This document shows positions 1-8,902 of a DNA stretch of 64,000 nt, piece after piece. The stretch comes from Cytophagales bacterium (GTDB taxonomy: Bacteria; Bacteroidota; Bacteroidia; Cytophagales; Microscillaceae): the NCBI GenBank assembly GCA_004293905.1, contig RDZE01000015.1:1-64000 (forward strand). The letters run 5' to 3'. The notes beneath the pieces were generated by a model, which searched no databases, had not been told where the DNA came from, and saw nothing but the letters and a program-made list of their open reading frames with translations. Both the position numbers and the translations under genes were made by a program. Position 1 is the first letter of the stretch. Each line of letters starts with the position of its first letter.

Positions 1-66
1 TTTGACAAAGTTAAGGAAAAGGTCTATTTTGGTATCGTCTGAAAAGGTGAGCAGTATTTGGCGCAT
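1..66 (-). CDS. N-terminal fragment of an unidentified protein, cut by the window edge
   Basis: An open frame on the minus strand starts with ATG at 66 and runs off the left edge after 22 codons (MRQILLTFSDDTKIDLFLNF then VK). It lies just beyond the rplU terminator. The short beta-strand plus acidic/hydrophobic start resembles small antitoxin-like proteins, but the piece is too short to assign. It is clearly not ribosomal protein L27, which often follows rplU. It could be a chance open frame. Confidence 0.3.
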   Translation of the reverse strand, partial: MRQILLTFSDDTKIDLFLNFVK

Positions 67-90
67 AGGGAAAGGAAATAAGGCAAAGAT

Positions 91-122
91 AAAAAAAGCG
101 TCTGTTTTATTCAAACAAACGC
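91..122 (-). terminator. Intrinsic terminator of rplU
   Basis: A 10-bp stem (98-107 with 113-122, one mismatch) and a 5-nt loop are followed on the minus strand by seven T residues (plus-strand A run at 91-97). It lies about 30 bp beyond the rplU stop and would end that transcript. Confidence 0.8.
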
Positions 123-150
123 CCTGATAATTTTTTTTAGTAACAAAATA

Positions 151-459
151 CTAAGCAATGTCTTCTATTAAAATTTTAGTAAGATATTGACGATGTCCGT
201 TTTGTTTTTGGTAACCTTTACGGCGTTTTTTCTTGAATACGATTACTTTGTCGCCTTTTAGGTGTTGTAATACTTTAGCTTTTACTTTTGCCCCACTTAC
301 AGTAGGTTTGCCTACACTTACACTGCCCTCATTATCAATCAAAAACACTTGGTCAAATTCTACTTGACTTCCTTCCTCTGCTTTTAGGCGGTGTGTGTAT
401 ATAAATTTATTTTTTTCAACTTTGAATTGTTGTCCTGCTATTTCTACGATTGCGTACAT
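151..459 (-). CDS. rplU: 50S ribosomal protein L21
   Basis: The 102-residue protein matches L21 in length and pattern: it opens with MYAIVEIAGQQFKVEKN, has the central basic segment VIVFKKKRRKGYQKQNGHRQ and ends ILIEDI. It binds 23S rRNA in the large subunit. The ATG at 459 sits about 68 bases beyond a TAnnTTTG promoter, and a hairpin terminator follows. No rpmA (L27) is present downstream before the terminator, although the two genes usually form an operon. Confidence 0.97.
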   Translation of the reverse strand: MYAIVEIAGQQFKVEKNKFIYTHRLKAEEGSQVEFDQVFLIDNEGSVSVGKPTVSGAKVKAKVLQHLKGDKVIVFKKKRRKGYQKQNGHRQYLTKILIEDIA

Positions 460-526
460 AATGTTTGACTCTTTTATAATGGATATATTGTATGATTTTT
501 TATAACTTTATCTCAAAAATGGAGTG

Positions 527-534
527 CAAAATTA
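527..534 (-). promoter_or_regulatory. Promoter -7 element of rplU
   Basis: TAATTTTG on the minus strand fits the Bacteroidota consensus TAnnTTTG. It leaves a 5' leader of about 60 nt before the rplU start. No clear -33 TTTG is visible at the usual distance. Confidence 0.55.
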
Positions 535-575
535 GTTCTTTTTTTGAAATAGTATGCTCTTTTTTGTATTTTTTT

Positions 576-1967
576 TTACATTCTTATTCTCCATTGCGCT
601 GGATAGTAATTATTGAGGCGATTGGGTAGGTGCTTTACCCAGCCTAATGTTTGTGATTGATAGCGTATTAAACACCAATTTTGCGTATTTTTGGGAAGGG
701 GTGTATAGTCAAAATCTTGCTTTTTGAGGTATAAAATGGCATTTTGTTCATTTAATTCAAGGCTTGGTAATTGTGTTGAGATGTGTGTGCTCCATGCCAA
801 ATCTTGGCTTGGCACAAAATCTTTTCCTTTCATTTGTCCTACACAAAGTCCTGCATTTTTGAGGTATAAATGTGATTGTAGGTATAAAAAATCTTCTACT
901 TGTTGGTGTTTGATGGCGTGTATTTGTTCATTGATATTAAAAAACGAGAAGTTGTTTTGACTTTCTTCTTTGAGCCAACCGTTTGGAAATTGCTTTATTT
1001 TTGCAGGGGCTTTTTTATGGTTTTTATACTTTTTCTTCTCTGTATTGTAGGAGTTAAGCATACTTTCATTTCTCAAAACGGTCAGAAATAAGCCTTCTCC
1101 TTTCAATTTATGAGGGTAAAAATGATAAGAATAGGCTTCTTGGTGGTTTGTTGTAAGCGTTTTTTCTGCAATACCGCTTTTTTCAGGCATTTCCAATCGT
1201 ACCGATTTTAAAAAAGGATATTGCGCTAAGAGCCATTCCAACTGCGCTTCGTTTTCTTCGGGGCTGTATGTGCAAGTGCTATAGAGCAAATAACCACCAC
1301 TTTTGAGCAATGGAATGGTATTTTTCAGGATATGTTTTTGACGCGCTGCGCATATATTTACATTCTCCAATGACCATTGCCCTATCGCTTCGGGTTCTTT
1401 GCGGAACAAACCCTCTCCCGAACAAGGTGCATCTACAACAATACAATCAAAAAAAGACTCAAGGAAGCCAAAATCTTCTACTTCGTTGTTAGTAACTAAG
1501 GCATTGGCATTGCCCCAACGAAGTACATTTTCAGTAAGGATATTTGCTCTGGTTTTGATAATTTCATTGCTCACCAGAAAATCCTCTGCCTGCATTTTAT
1601 CCATCAAATGTGTTGTTTTGCCTCCCGGTGCAGCGCATAGGTCTAAGATTTTGCAGTAGGGAGTTGCCAAATTTGCACGAATTTGGGCAAAAGCATTGCC
1701 TACAAACATAGAGGAAGCCTCTTGAACATAGTAAGCCCCTGCATGAAACAAGGGGTCAAGGGTGAAAATAGGTCTTTGGGCTAAATAAAAGGCATTTTTT
1801 TCCCAATGTACTGCGGACAAATGCGACATTGGCTCGGGAGATATTTTTGCAGTGTTGTATCGGATAGAAATAGCCGCTTCCGTAGAGAGTGCCTCCCAAA
1901 AGTCATTCCATTCGTCTTGAAAATAGGCTTTAGTTCTTCGTACAAAGTCGTCAGGAAAGGTTTTCAT
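576..1967 (-). CDS. rsmF: RsmF-like rRNA (cytosine-5) methyltransferase, NOL1/NOP2/Sun family
   Basis: A SAM-dependent RNA m5C methyltransferase of 463 aa. The SAM-binding motif I is LCAAPGGKT (about residues 110-118). The two family cysteines are in DAPCSGEG (C182, which helps release the product) and STCTYSPEENE (C232, the expected nucleophile). The region after about residue 310 matches the extra C-terminal PUA-like part of RsmF, so 16S rRNA m5C1407 is the likely target, though another rRNA position is possible. It starts 5 bp after the stop of the OmpA-like gene, so the two are probably co-transcribed. Confidence 0.88.
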   Translation of the reverse strand: MKTFPDDFVRRTKAYFQDEWNDFWEALSTEAAISIRYNTAKISPEPMSHLSAVHWEKNAFYLAQRPIFTLDPLFHAGAYYVQEASSMFVGNAFAQIRANLATPYCKILDLCAAPGGKTTHLMDKMQAEDFLVSNEIIKTRANILTENVLRWGNANALVTNNEVEDFGFLESFFDCIVVDAPCSGEGLFRKEPEAIGQWSLENVNICAARQKHILKNTIPLLKSGGYLLYSTCTYSPEENEAQLEWLLAQYPFLKSVRLEMPEKSGIAEKTLTTNHQEAYSYHFYPHKLKGEGLFLTVLRNESMLNSYNTEKKKYKNHKKAPAKIKQFPNGWLKEESQNNFSFFNINEQIHAIKHQQVEDFLYLQSHLYLKNAGLCVGQMKGKDFVPSQDLAWSTHISTQLPSLELNEQNAILYLKKQDFDYTPLPKNTQNWCLIRYQSQTLGWVKHLPNRLNNYYPAQWRIRM

Positions 1968-1972
1968 TCACT

Positions 1973-4078
1973 TTATTCTATTTTGATGATTTCAAACTCT
2001 ACCCTGCGATTTACTTTTTTGTCTTCTTCGCTTTTCTCCTGTGTGATAATTGGTTTCTCACTTCCATAGCCTATAGATTCTATGCGTTGTGGTTTTATTT
2101 TACCACGCGTACAAACGTATTCTTTGATGGCATCAGCTCTTTTTTGCGATAGTTTTTTGTTTTCGGCTGCATCACCATCGGAGTCCGTATGTCCTGCAAT
2201 CCGTAGTCCTAAATTGGGGTGGTCTACTAAAAAAGTAACTACTTTGTCCAAATCGGGCTTCATATCGTCAGAAACTTCCCATTTGCCCCCCTGAAACTCA
2301 ATGGTTGAAAATTCCCATTTTTTGAATTTGGGCGTTCCTATGTTGATGGTCGTATCGCCTTTGAGCAAAAACTGCCTTTCTACCCTAAAAAAGTCATCGC
2401 CTGTGATGATTACCAGATAGTTTTTATTTCGTATTAGGTCAAATTGGTATTGTCCTTTTTCATCTAAAAATTTAGGCGCGACCTCTATGCCATCGTCTAA
2501 GTCGATAATAGAAACAATGCCTTTGAGTGCTTCCCCCGTGAGCGAATCAATCGCGACACCCTCTACAATGGTAGTGGCAGTGGGTTGGGCTTCCATTGGC
2601 AAGGGGAAAGAGTAAATATCCATATTGCTAATGGCAGAAGTATCGGCTTTGGCAAAGTAAATGAGCATATTTTCGGGGTTTAGCCCAAAAATGCTGAAGT
2701 AATATTCATCTCCCACGTGATTGATAAAAGGTCCTGTATTTTTAGGTTCTTCCCAATAAGTAGCGACCGAATCTCTGAATTTTTTCTCTTTTTTGCGTGT
2801 GATGTAGATGTCAAATTTTCCGAAAGTGGTGAGGTGTCCGTTAGAACTAAAATAGAAGGCAGGATAATTGGGGTGGTGAAAAGGGCTCAGGTCGCTGTTG
2901 CGTGTGTTGATGGTGGGTCCCATATTTTGCGGTTTTGCCCAAAGCCCACGCCATTGGTCGGCAGAGTCTTTGATTTTGTAAGTAAAATAAATATCGGACA
3001 TACCAAAGCCCCCCAATCTATCGGAGGCAAAATAAAGCGTATCTTCACTGGGCGAAAACGAGGGGTGCGAATCCCAACTGATACTATTGATGCCCATACC
3101 CATATTTTTGACTTCCCAACCATTATCGGGTTGTTTTTGTGCGATGAATAAATCACAACTGCCAAAACCGTCATCACTTCCACAACGCGAAAATACAATC
3201 GTATTTCCATCGCGGCTGATGCAGGCAGAACCCTCATTATAATCTGTATTGAGTGATTTGAGCGGTTCGGCTCTTGTCCAAGGAACGGTATCAATGTCTT
3301 TTCCGTATTGTGTTTGAATGAAGATAATCGTATCTTTTCTTTTGGTTAAGAAAATATCTTCGTTGTATTTATTTCCTGTTTGGGTATTCCCTGTTTTTGC
3401 TCCCATCTTACTTGGTGTTCTCTTGGAGGTGAAGAGCATCAAAGCATAATCATCAACACGGCGTAAAGTAGGGGCATAATCATCAACAAGGGAATCATTG
3501 ACTGTTTTGTAGCCCAAATTACGCGCTATGCCTGCCTCTACATAAAGACTGTCTAAGGCTTTGCGTGCCTCTACGAGTTGGTAGTAATATTCCAAAGGGA
3601 TGTAGTTGTCTTTTTCGCCATAGGTAAGCGAGTCGTATTTTCGGAGCAGTTTTTCTATGTTATTACTCCTATGGTGCTTCAAGATGTATCTATAGGCATT
3701 TTTGGCTTGGTCTATGTAGTCAAATTTTTCAGCCAACTGCCCTAATTTCCAAAAAAGATAGGTGTCTTTGTAAAAATTTTCGATGCCAAATTGCAAAACA
3801 TAGTCTAATAACAACTCGTGTGTTTTCTTATAATTTTTTTCCTCTTCGGCTTTTTTGATAAGCAATAAGGATTCCTCATTATAATAGCGTGTAATTTTGC
3901 CAATATTAGGAAAAAAGGCTAAATTATCTTTTGCATCTATTTTGGGTGCTTGCACAACATTTTCACCGTCTTTTTTCTTTTGTGCCACCACTGAAAAAAT
4001 GAAAAAATGAGATAATAGGCATAAAAGTAAAAAACAAAAACGTTGCATATAAAAATTTATTTTCATGAAAGACGGCAT
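1973..4078 (-). CDS. OmpA-family outer-membrane protein with TPR, PD40 propeller and CRD domains (PorE-like)
   Basis: The 701-aa precursor has a hydrophobic signal sequence ending near VVAQ. It continues with TPR-like helices (about 60-190), PD40/WD40-like beta-propeller repeats (about 270-480, with motifs such as DSHPSFSPSEDTLYFASD), a carboxypeptidase-regulatory-like fold (about 505-580) and a C-terminal OmpA peptidoglycan-binding domain (about 590-701; IAGHTDSDGDAAENKKLSQKR). This domain order is that of PorE of the type IX secretion system, which anchors outer-membrane machinery to peptidoglycan. Bacteroidota encode several paralogs, so the exact role is open. ATGs at 4066 and 4048 are alternative starts. 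The rsmF-like gene follows after 5 bp. Confidence 0.85.
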   Translation of the reverse strand: MPSFMKINFYMQRFCFLLLCLLSHFFIFSVVAQKKKDGENVVQAPKIDAKDNLAFFPNIGKITRYYNEESLLLIKKAEEEKNYKKTHELLLDYVLQFGIENFYKDTYLFWKLGQLAEKFDYIDQAKNAYRYILKHHRSNNIEKLLRKYDSLTYGEKDNYIPLEYYYQLVEARKALDSLYVEAGIARNLGYKTVNDSLVDDYAPTLRRVDDYALMLFTSKRTPSKMGAKTGNTQTGNKYNEDIFLTKRKDTIIFIQTQYGKDIDTVPWTRAEPLKSLNTDYNEGSACISRDGNTIVFSRCGSDDGFGSCDLFIAQKQPDNGWEVKNMGMGINSISWDSHPSFSPSEDTLYFASDRLGGFGMSDIYFTYKIKDSADQWRGLWAKPQNMGPTINTRNSDLSPFHHPNYPAFYFSSNGHLTTFGKFDIYITRKKEKKFRDSVATYWEEPKNTGPFINHVGDEYYFSIFGLNPENMLIYFAKADTSAISNMDIYSFPLPMEAQPTATTIVEGVAIDSLTGEALKGIVSIIDLDDGIEVAPKFLDEKGQYQFDLIRNKNYLVIITGDDFFRVERQFLLKGDTTINIGTPKFKKWEFSTIEFQGGKWEVSDDMKPDLDKVVTFLVDHPNLGLRIAGHTDSDGDAAENKKLSQKRADAIKEYVCTRGKIKPQRIESIGYGSEKPIITQEKSEEDKKVNRRVEFEIIKIE

Positions 4079-4125
4079 TTTCTAATATTTATTGCTTGGA
4101 TATGACAATTTGTAAGTATTTTTGT

Positions 4126-4133
4126 TACTTTTG
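4126..4133 (+). promoter_or_regulatory. Promoter -7 element of lon
   Basis: TACTTTTG matches TAnnTTTG and predicts a transcription start near 4140, giving a leader of about 150 nt before the lon ATG at 4294. No good -33 TTTG is visible. Confidence 0.45.
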
Positions 4134-4293
4134 TATATCAATATGACAGAAAGTCTTATTTAGGTATCATTATCAATGGCTGGCATATCTATTGAGGCTT
4201 TTTATTTAGAACGTCTATAGTATTCTTTTTAGTTATTTTTTGGCACTAAATTTATGCCAAAAATCACTTTTTTCAATCCACTACATAGTCAAT

Positions 4294-6729
4294 ATGAATT
4301 CAAACCAATTATATCAATTTATGGATGACGAATCAGATTTAGAAATGATACCTCTGATTTCTTTTGAAGAAGAAGATGCCACACAAGCCAAGAAAGAAGA
4401 AGTAATAGAAAAAATACCAATTTTACCTATCAAAAATACCGTTTTATTTCCCGGTGTTATTATCCCTCTGACCATTAGCAAAGAAAAAATAATCAAATTT
4501 GTTAAAAAATCTTATAAAGAAAATAAACCTATAGGGGTCATTGCTCAAAAAGACAACCAAGTAGAAGACCCCTCCGCAAACGACTTGTTTAAAAGAGGTA
4601 CTTTGGCATTCGTCCTTAAAATGTTAGTCTTACCCGATGGCAATACCACCATCATTATTCAGGGGCGCAAACGCTTCAAAGTGCTTAGTTTTTTGCAAAA
4701 AAGCCCTCATATCACTGCCAATATTCAAACGTTGAAAGAAAATTTTCCGAGCAAATCGCGCAAAGAAACCAAAGCCATCGTACAGACCCTCAAAGACACT
4801 GCCCTGAAAATACTCAAACTCAATCCCGATATTCCGCAAGAAGCACAAACCGCCTTAGAAAACATAGAAAGTGCCAGTTTTCTGACGCATTTTCTTTCCT
4901 CCAATATCAATGCTGAAGTTGCTGAAAAACAAGCCATTTTAGAAACCGAAGAAGGCACAGAAAGGGCTACCAAACTTTTGCAATACATGAACCGCGATAT
5001 CCAACTTTTGGAACTGAAAAGAGATATTCAGCAACGTGTAACTTTTGATTTAGACCAACAACAAAAAGAGTATTTCTTGCGACAACAAATCAAAGTATTG
5101 CAAGACGAGCTTGGAGAAGCGGGAAGCCTACGCGAACTTGAGGACATCAGAATCAAGGCAGAAAAAACCAAATGGAGCAAAGAAGTTGCTGAGCATTTTC
5201 AGAAAGAAAGCGACAAACTAAGCAGAATGAACCAAATGAGTGCTGAGTATCCTATTTTGTTCAATTATCTTGAGTTGCTCACCGACCTCCCTTGGGGCAT
5301 CTACTCCGAAGACAATCTCAACTTGCAGGAAGCCAAAAAAACACTTAATCAAGACCATTATGGCTTAGAAAAAGTAAAACAAAGAATCATAGAGTTTTTG
5401 GCAGTCTTGAAACTCCGTAACGATATGAAAGGTCCTATTTTGTGCCTCTACGGACCTCCGGGCGTAGGGAAAACCTCCTTGGGAAAATCTATTGCCAAAG
5501 CACTGAACCGAAAATATGCTCGTTTCTCGTTAGGAGGCGTACATGATGAAGCCGAAATTCGTGGGCACAGACGCACCTACATAGGAGCTATGCCGGGAAA
5601 AATAGTTCAAAATCTAAAAAAAGTAAAAACAGCGAACCCTGTCATTCTTTTAGATGAAATAGATAAAATCACTTCTGACTTGCGTGGCGACCCTGCCTCT
5701 GCACTTTTAGAAGTATTAGACCCCGAACAAAACTATACTTTCACTGACAACTACCTTGAAGTCCCTTTTGACCTCTCAAAAGTATTATTCATTGCCACTG
5801 CCAATACTTTAGACACCATACACCCCGCCCTTCGCGACCGTATGGAAATCATAGAAATCAATGGCTATACACTTGAGGAGAAAATAGAAATTGCTAAAAA
5901 ATACCTTATCCCTAAACAACGAAAAGAGCACAATCTCAAAGCACGCGATTTCAAAATAGACGATAAAGCCATCAGAAAAATTATAGAACATTACACACGT
6001 GAATCGGGCGTAAGAAATTTGGAAAGAAAAATAGGGGCAGTCATCAGAAAAATAGCTACACAAATAGCCTTAGAAGAGCCTTATGAGAAAACAGTACAAG
6101 AAACGGACATAGAAAATTGGCTGGGTGCTCCCGTTTTTGACTACGAAGAATACACCGATGAAAATGTAGCAGGTGTAGTAACGGGCTTGGCTTGGACACA
6201 AACAGGAGGCGAAATATTGACTATAGAATCAAGCATTTGTCAAGGAAAAGGGAAATTAACCATTTCAGGGCAATTGGGCGATGTGATGAAAGAATCAGCG
6301 GCGGCGGCACTTTCTTATTTGCGTGCCATTGCTACCCAATTAGGCATCGCAGCAGAGGCTTTTGAGCAAAATGACTTGCACATACACGTACCCGCAGGGG
6401 CTGTACCCAAAGATGGACCTTCGGCAGGTATTACTTTGCTTACCTCATTGGCTTCTGCATTTACACAAAGGCAAGTAAAAAAACGCTTGGCAATGACAGG
6501 CGAAATCACTCTCACCGGAAAAGTATTACCTGTAGGAGGCATCAAAGAGAAGATATTAGCCGCAAGGCGTGCAGGTATCAAAGAGGTGATTCTCTGCCAA
6601 AAAAATGAAAAAGATGTATTGGAAATAGACGAAAAATACAGACACGATTTGATTTTTCATTATGTAAAACATGCGCACGAAGTACTCTCTATTGCCTTGC
6701 TCAATGAAAAAGTAAAGAAAAACCTATAA
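4294..6729 (+). CDS. lon: ATP-dependent Lon protease
   Basis: A cytosolic AAA+ serine protease of 811 aa that degrades misfolded and regulatory proteins. The N-terminal substrate-binding domain begins near [19 protein letters not shown]. The ATPase has Walker A GPPGVGKT (residues 387-394) and Walker B VILLDEID. The protease domain has the Ser-Lys dyad in DGPSAG (S710) and GGIKEK (K751). I take the ATG at 4294 (MNSNQLYQ) as the start, because the frame can be extended upstream only to a TTG at 4240 through atypical sequence. The stop codon lies inside a perfect inverted repeat. Confidence 0.97.
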   Translation: MNSNQLYQFMDDESDLEMIPLISFEEEDATQAKKEEVIEKIPILPIKNTVLFPGVIIPLTISKEKIIKFVKKSYKENKPIGVIAQKDNQVEDPSANDLFKRGTLAFVLKMLVLPDGNTTIIIQGRKRFKVLSFLQKSPHITANIQTLKENFPSKSRKETKAIVQTLKDTALKILKLNPDIPQEAQTALENIESASFLTHFLSSNINAEVAEKQAILETEEGTERATKLLQYMNRDIQLLELKRDIQQRVTFDLDQQQKEYFLRQQIKVLQDELGEAGSLRELEDIRIKAEKTKWSKEVAEHFQKESDKLSRMNQMSAEYPILFNYLELLTDLPWGIYSEDNLNLQEAKKTLNQDHYGLEKVKQRIIEFLAVLKLRNDMKGPILCLYGPPGVGKTSLGKSIAKALNRKYARFSLGGVHDEAEIRGHRRTYIGAMPGKIVQNLKKVKTANPVILLDEIDKITSDLRGDPASALLEVLDPEQNYTFTDNYLEVPFDLSKVLFIATANTLDTIHPALRDRMEIIEINGYTLEEKIEIAKKYLIPKQRKEHNLKARDFKIDDKAIRKIIEHYTRESGVRNLERKIGAVIRKIATQIALEEPYEKTVQETDIENWLGAPVFDYEEYTDENVAGVVTGLAWTQTGGEILTIESSICQGKGKLTISGQLGDVMKESAAAALSYLRAIATQLGIAAEAFEQNDLHIHVPAGAVPKDGPSAGITLLTSLASAFTQRQVKKRLAMTGEITLTGKVLPVGGIKEKILAARRAGIKEVILCQKNEKDVLEIDEKYRHDLIFHYVKHAHEVLSIALLNEKVKKNL

Positions 6730-6750
6730 GATTTTGAAGTCTTATAGGTT
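6721..6750. terminator. Perfect 11-bp hairpin spanning the lon stop codon
   Basis: 6721-6731 is the exact reverse complement of 6740-6750, with an 8-nt loop. The left arm contains the last codons and the TAA of lon. It sits between convergent lon and atpG and could end both transcripts, but the T-run after it is weak (TTTTAACTATTA), so an mRNA-stabilising role is also possible. Confidence 0.6.
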
Positions 6751-6777
6751 TTAACTATTATATTTTATGGTTAGCAA

Positions 6778-7665
6778 TTAACCTTTCAAGGCTTCTGCTC
6801 CGCCTACTATTTCTAAAATTTCTTTCGTAATAGCCGCTTGACGTGTTTTGTTATAAGTAAGTAGAAGTTGTTTTACTAATTCTTCTGCATTTTCAGTTGC
6901 TTTGTCCATCGCCATCATACGTGCGCCTTGTTCAGAAGCATTTGAATCTAATATCGCGCTGTAAAGTTTTACTTTCAAGGTTTTAGGTATAAGCTCTGTA
7001 ATGAGGGTTTCTTTGGAAGGCTCTAAAAGATAATCACGTGTGTTTTTAGCATTTGCTTGTGTATTTTCTTCGGCTATGATTGGCAAAAATTGTTTGGCTC
7101 TTACAATTTGTGTAGCCACATTTTTAAACTCATTATAAACAATCTCCACTCTATCGTATTCGCCTTTTGCAAAAGCATTGAGTATGTATTCGCCTGCTTC
7201 TTTTACTTTTACAAAATTGAGTTGTTGCAAAATAGTTGAGAACTCAGCGTTATAATTTACTTTTCTTATACGCCAAAAGTCATTTGCTTTGTTGCCAATT
7301 GCTAAGAAAGTTACTTGCCCACTTGCATATTGTGTTGTATATTTGTCTTGAGCCATTTGCAAAGCCATTTTTAGTACGTTGGCATTGAAAGCTCCGCACA
7401 AACCTCTATCAGAAGTGATAGTGATGATAAGCACATTTTTAGGAGTACGCACCTCGAAAAAAGGGCTATTCAATTCTTCTTTAGGAGTGCTTTCTGTCAA
7501 GTTGTTCAATATTCCTTCTAACATATTACTATAGGGGCGCATACGCGTAATCGCATCTTGTGCTTTGCGTAGTTTGGCAGCCGCCACCATTTTCATTGCT
7601 TTTGTAATTTGTTGAGTAGAACGTACTGAATTGATACGGTTACGAATTTCTTTTAAACTTGGCAT
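6778..7665 (-). CDS. atpG: ATP synthase F1 subunit gamma
   Basis: The central rotor stalk of F1Fo ATP synthase, 295 aa. The N-terminus MPSLKEIRNRINSVRSTQQI and the C-terminal helix ending TKEILEIVGGAEAL are diagnostic. The motif SDRGLCGAFN is also present. The usual partners atpA and atpH are not adjacent: upstream lies a DUF983 gene and downstream convergent lon. A TATTTTTG element at 7706-7713 gives it its own promoter. Confidence 0.97.
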   Translation of the reverse strand: MPSLKEIRNRINSVRSTQQITKAMKMVAAAKLRKAQDAITRMRPYSNMLEGILNNLTESTPKEELNSPFFEVRTPKNVLIITITSDRGLCGAFNANVLKMALQMAQDKYTTQYASGQVTFLAIGNKANDFWRIRKVNYNAEFSTILQQLNFVKVKEAGEYILNAFAKGEYDRVEIVYNEFKNVATQIVRAKQFLPIIAEENTQANAKNTRDYLLEPSKETLITELIPKTLKVKLYSAILDSNASEQGARMMAMDKATENAEELVKQLLLTYNKTRQAAITKEILEIVGGAEALKG

Positions 7666-7705
7666 ATTCTATTGTATAAAAGTGCTTTATCATTTTTATT
7701 GGCTG

Positions 7706-7713
7706 CAAAAATA
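7706..7713 (-). promoter_or_regulatory. Promoter of atpG
   Basis: TATTTTTG on the minus strand, with a TTG 21 bp upstream (plus strand 7735-7737), lies about 40 bases before the atpG start. It supports independent transcription of atpG. Confidence 0.55.
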
Positions 7714-7744
7714 CATGCTTTTCTTGTAGAAGCAAGTTTTTTCC

Positions 7745-8164
7745 TTAATTTTCTTTTCCTATATATTTCCCTACCTCGTACTTTACTCCCCCAAATCCAT
7801 ACAACATAAGCACACGAGAGTATCGAAACGATAAAGGAGCCAACCCTATGACTACTATCATGATGCTTGTAGGGTAGAGCCATAGAGGGGCTTTGGGCAC
7901 AAGCATATAGATAATAAAACTAATAACCAATACAAAACCAACAGAAAAGCCATAACTCACATACATAGCACCATAGTAAAAACCGGGCTCTACTTCAAAA
8001 CGCAAATCGCAGACGGGGCAACGCTCAGGCATATCCGTAAATTTAACAAGATTATAAGCTCCATGTGTGAACATTTTGCCCGAACGACATCGCGGGCAAC
8101 GTTCTTGGAGCATGGCAGGTAATAGATTTCGTTTCTTGGTGGGCACATTCATATCTTGATTCAT
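7745..8164 (-). CDS. DUF983 family small membrane protein with zinc ribbon
   Basis: 139 aa. A cytosolic zinc-ribbon-like part has two CxxC pairs (C23/C26 and C49/C52), followed by the conserved segment FEVEPGFYYGAMYVSYG and two membrane helices (about 70-88 and 92-112). This is the DUF983 layout common in Bacteroidota and alphaproteobacteria, and its function is unknown. An alternative ATG is at 8152. It lies upstream of atpG, which has its own promoter. Confidence 0.85.
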   Translation of the reverse strand: MNQDMNVPTKKRNLLPAMLQERCPRCRSGKMFTHGAYNLVKFTDMPERCPVCDLRFEVEPGFYYGAMYVSYGFSVGFVLVISFIIYMLVPKAPLWLYPTSIMIVVIGLAPLSFRYSRVLMLYGFGGVKYEVGKYIGKEN

Positions 8165-8275
8165 AGATTATTATTAATTCAGCCTCTAATTTAAGCAACT
8201 TTGCAATAGTAGAAAAGAAATATAAAAAAATTACAAGTTATTATTGAGAAATTAATAAAAATTGCTAAATTGCTA

Positions 8276-8283
8276 TATCTTTG
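8276..8283 (+). promoter_or_regulatory. Promoter -7 element of the InsA-like gene
   Basis: TATCTTTG matches the TAnnTTTG consensus. The expected transcription start near 8290 lies after the upstream TTG at 8281 and before the ATG at 8326, which decides the start of the next gene. Confidence 0.6.
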
Positions 8284-8325
8284 CAAAAATACTATATACT
8301 ACCTAAAGAAATACCAAATATAATT

Positions 8326-8745
8326 ATGGAAAAACGCCTCTGCCCCAAATGTAATGCCGAAAAAACCGTAAAAAGCGGAATAGTAGGCGAACGGCAACGG
8401 TACAAATGCAAGAAATGTGGTTACTATTTTACCGTTAATAAAATCGGAAAACAAGTAGATGCTTATTATGTCGTCAAAGCCTTGCAGTTATACATAGAGG
8501 GCTTAAGCTATCGCGAGATAGAACGAATTTTAGGTGTTAGTCATGTGTCGGTAATGAATTGGGTGAAAAAATACCATATCAAAGTACCCAATAACTACGA
8601 ATACCACCCAACCTATAAAGTGCTAAAACATGAAGAATTAATGGAATTTATGCAAGATGAAAGCAACACTAAAGGCGCGGGCATACTCATCACGGAGTTG
8701 GGCGATAAATACATGATTATCAAATGGGAAAGGTTCAAAAAGTAG
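8326..8745 (+). CDS. Stand-alone IS1-InsA-like zinc-ribbon/helix-turn-helix protein
   Basis: 139 aa. The N-terminal zinc ribbon has C6xxC9 and C28xxC31 (RLCPKCNAEKT, YKCKKCGYYF). A helix-turn-helix follows at about 55-85 (LSYREIERILGVSHVSVMNW). This is the arrangement of IS1 InsA, the DNA-binding half of an IS1 transposase. No InsB-like DDE frame follows, no terminal inverted repeats are evident, and the gene has a normal promoter. The C-terminal part ends GDKYMIIKWERFKK and is not InsA-like to my eye. A domesticated transcription factor, perhaps for the porin/MFS/acs block just downstream, is the likeliest reading; a decayed IS1 remnant is the alternative. Confidence 0.75.
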   Translation: MEKRLCPKCNAEKTVKSGIVGERQRYKCKKCGYYFTVNKIGKQVDAYYVVKALQLYIEGLSYREIERILGVSHVSVMNWVKKYHIKVPNNYEYHPTYKVLKHEELMEFMQDESNTKGAGILITELGDKYMIIKWERFKK

Positions 8746-8902
8746 CTCCATTCCCTTAAAAGAGCAAATATATAGCTAATTAGCAAATTTATACAGTCTA
8801 TTTTTCTTTTTACCCCCTTTTTCAGAGTTTTACATCAAAGATAAGCGCGCAATCTTTTCTTCATCAGTAAAATTCAAAAAGGTTATCACACTCAAAAAGC
8901 AA

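Noticed and set aside
2717-3294. Long open frames inside the OmpA-like gene (144 aa plus strand at 2717-3151, 135 aa minus strand at 2887-3294)
   Set aside because: They lie within a well-supported beta-propeller coding region and have no family pattern or own promoter.
7653-7883. 76-aa minus-strand frame between atpG and the DUF983 gene
   Set aside because: It overlaps both real genes in another frame and covers the atpG promoter.
8281-8745. A complete IS1 element
   Set aside because: No InsB/DDE frame, no terminal inverted repeats and no target-site duplication could be found around the InsA-like gene.
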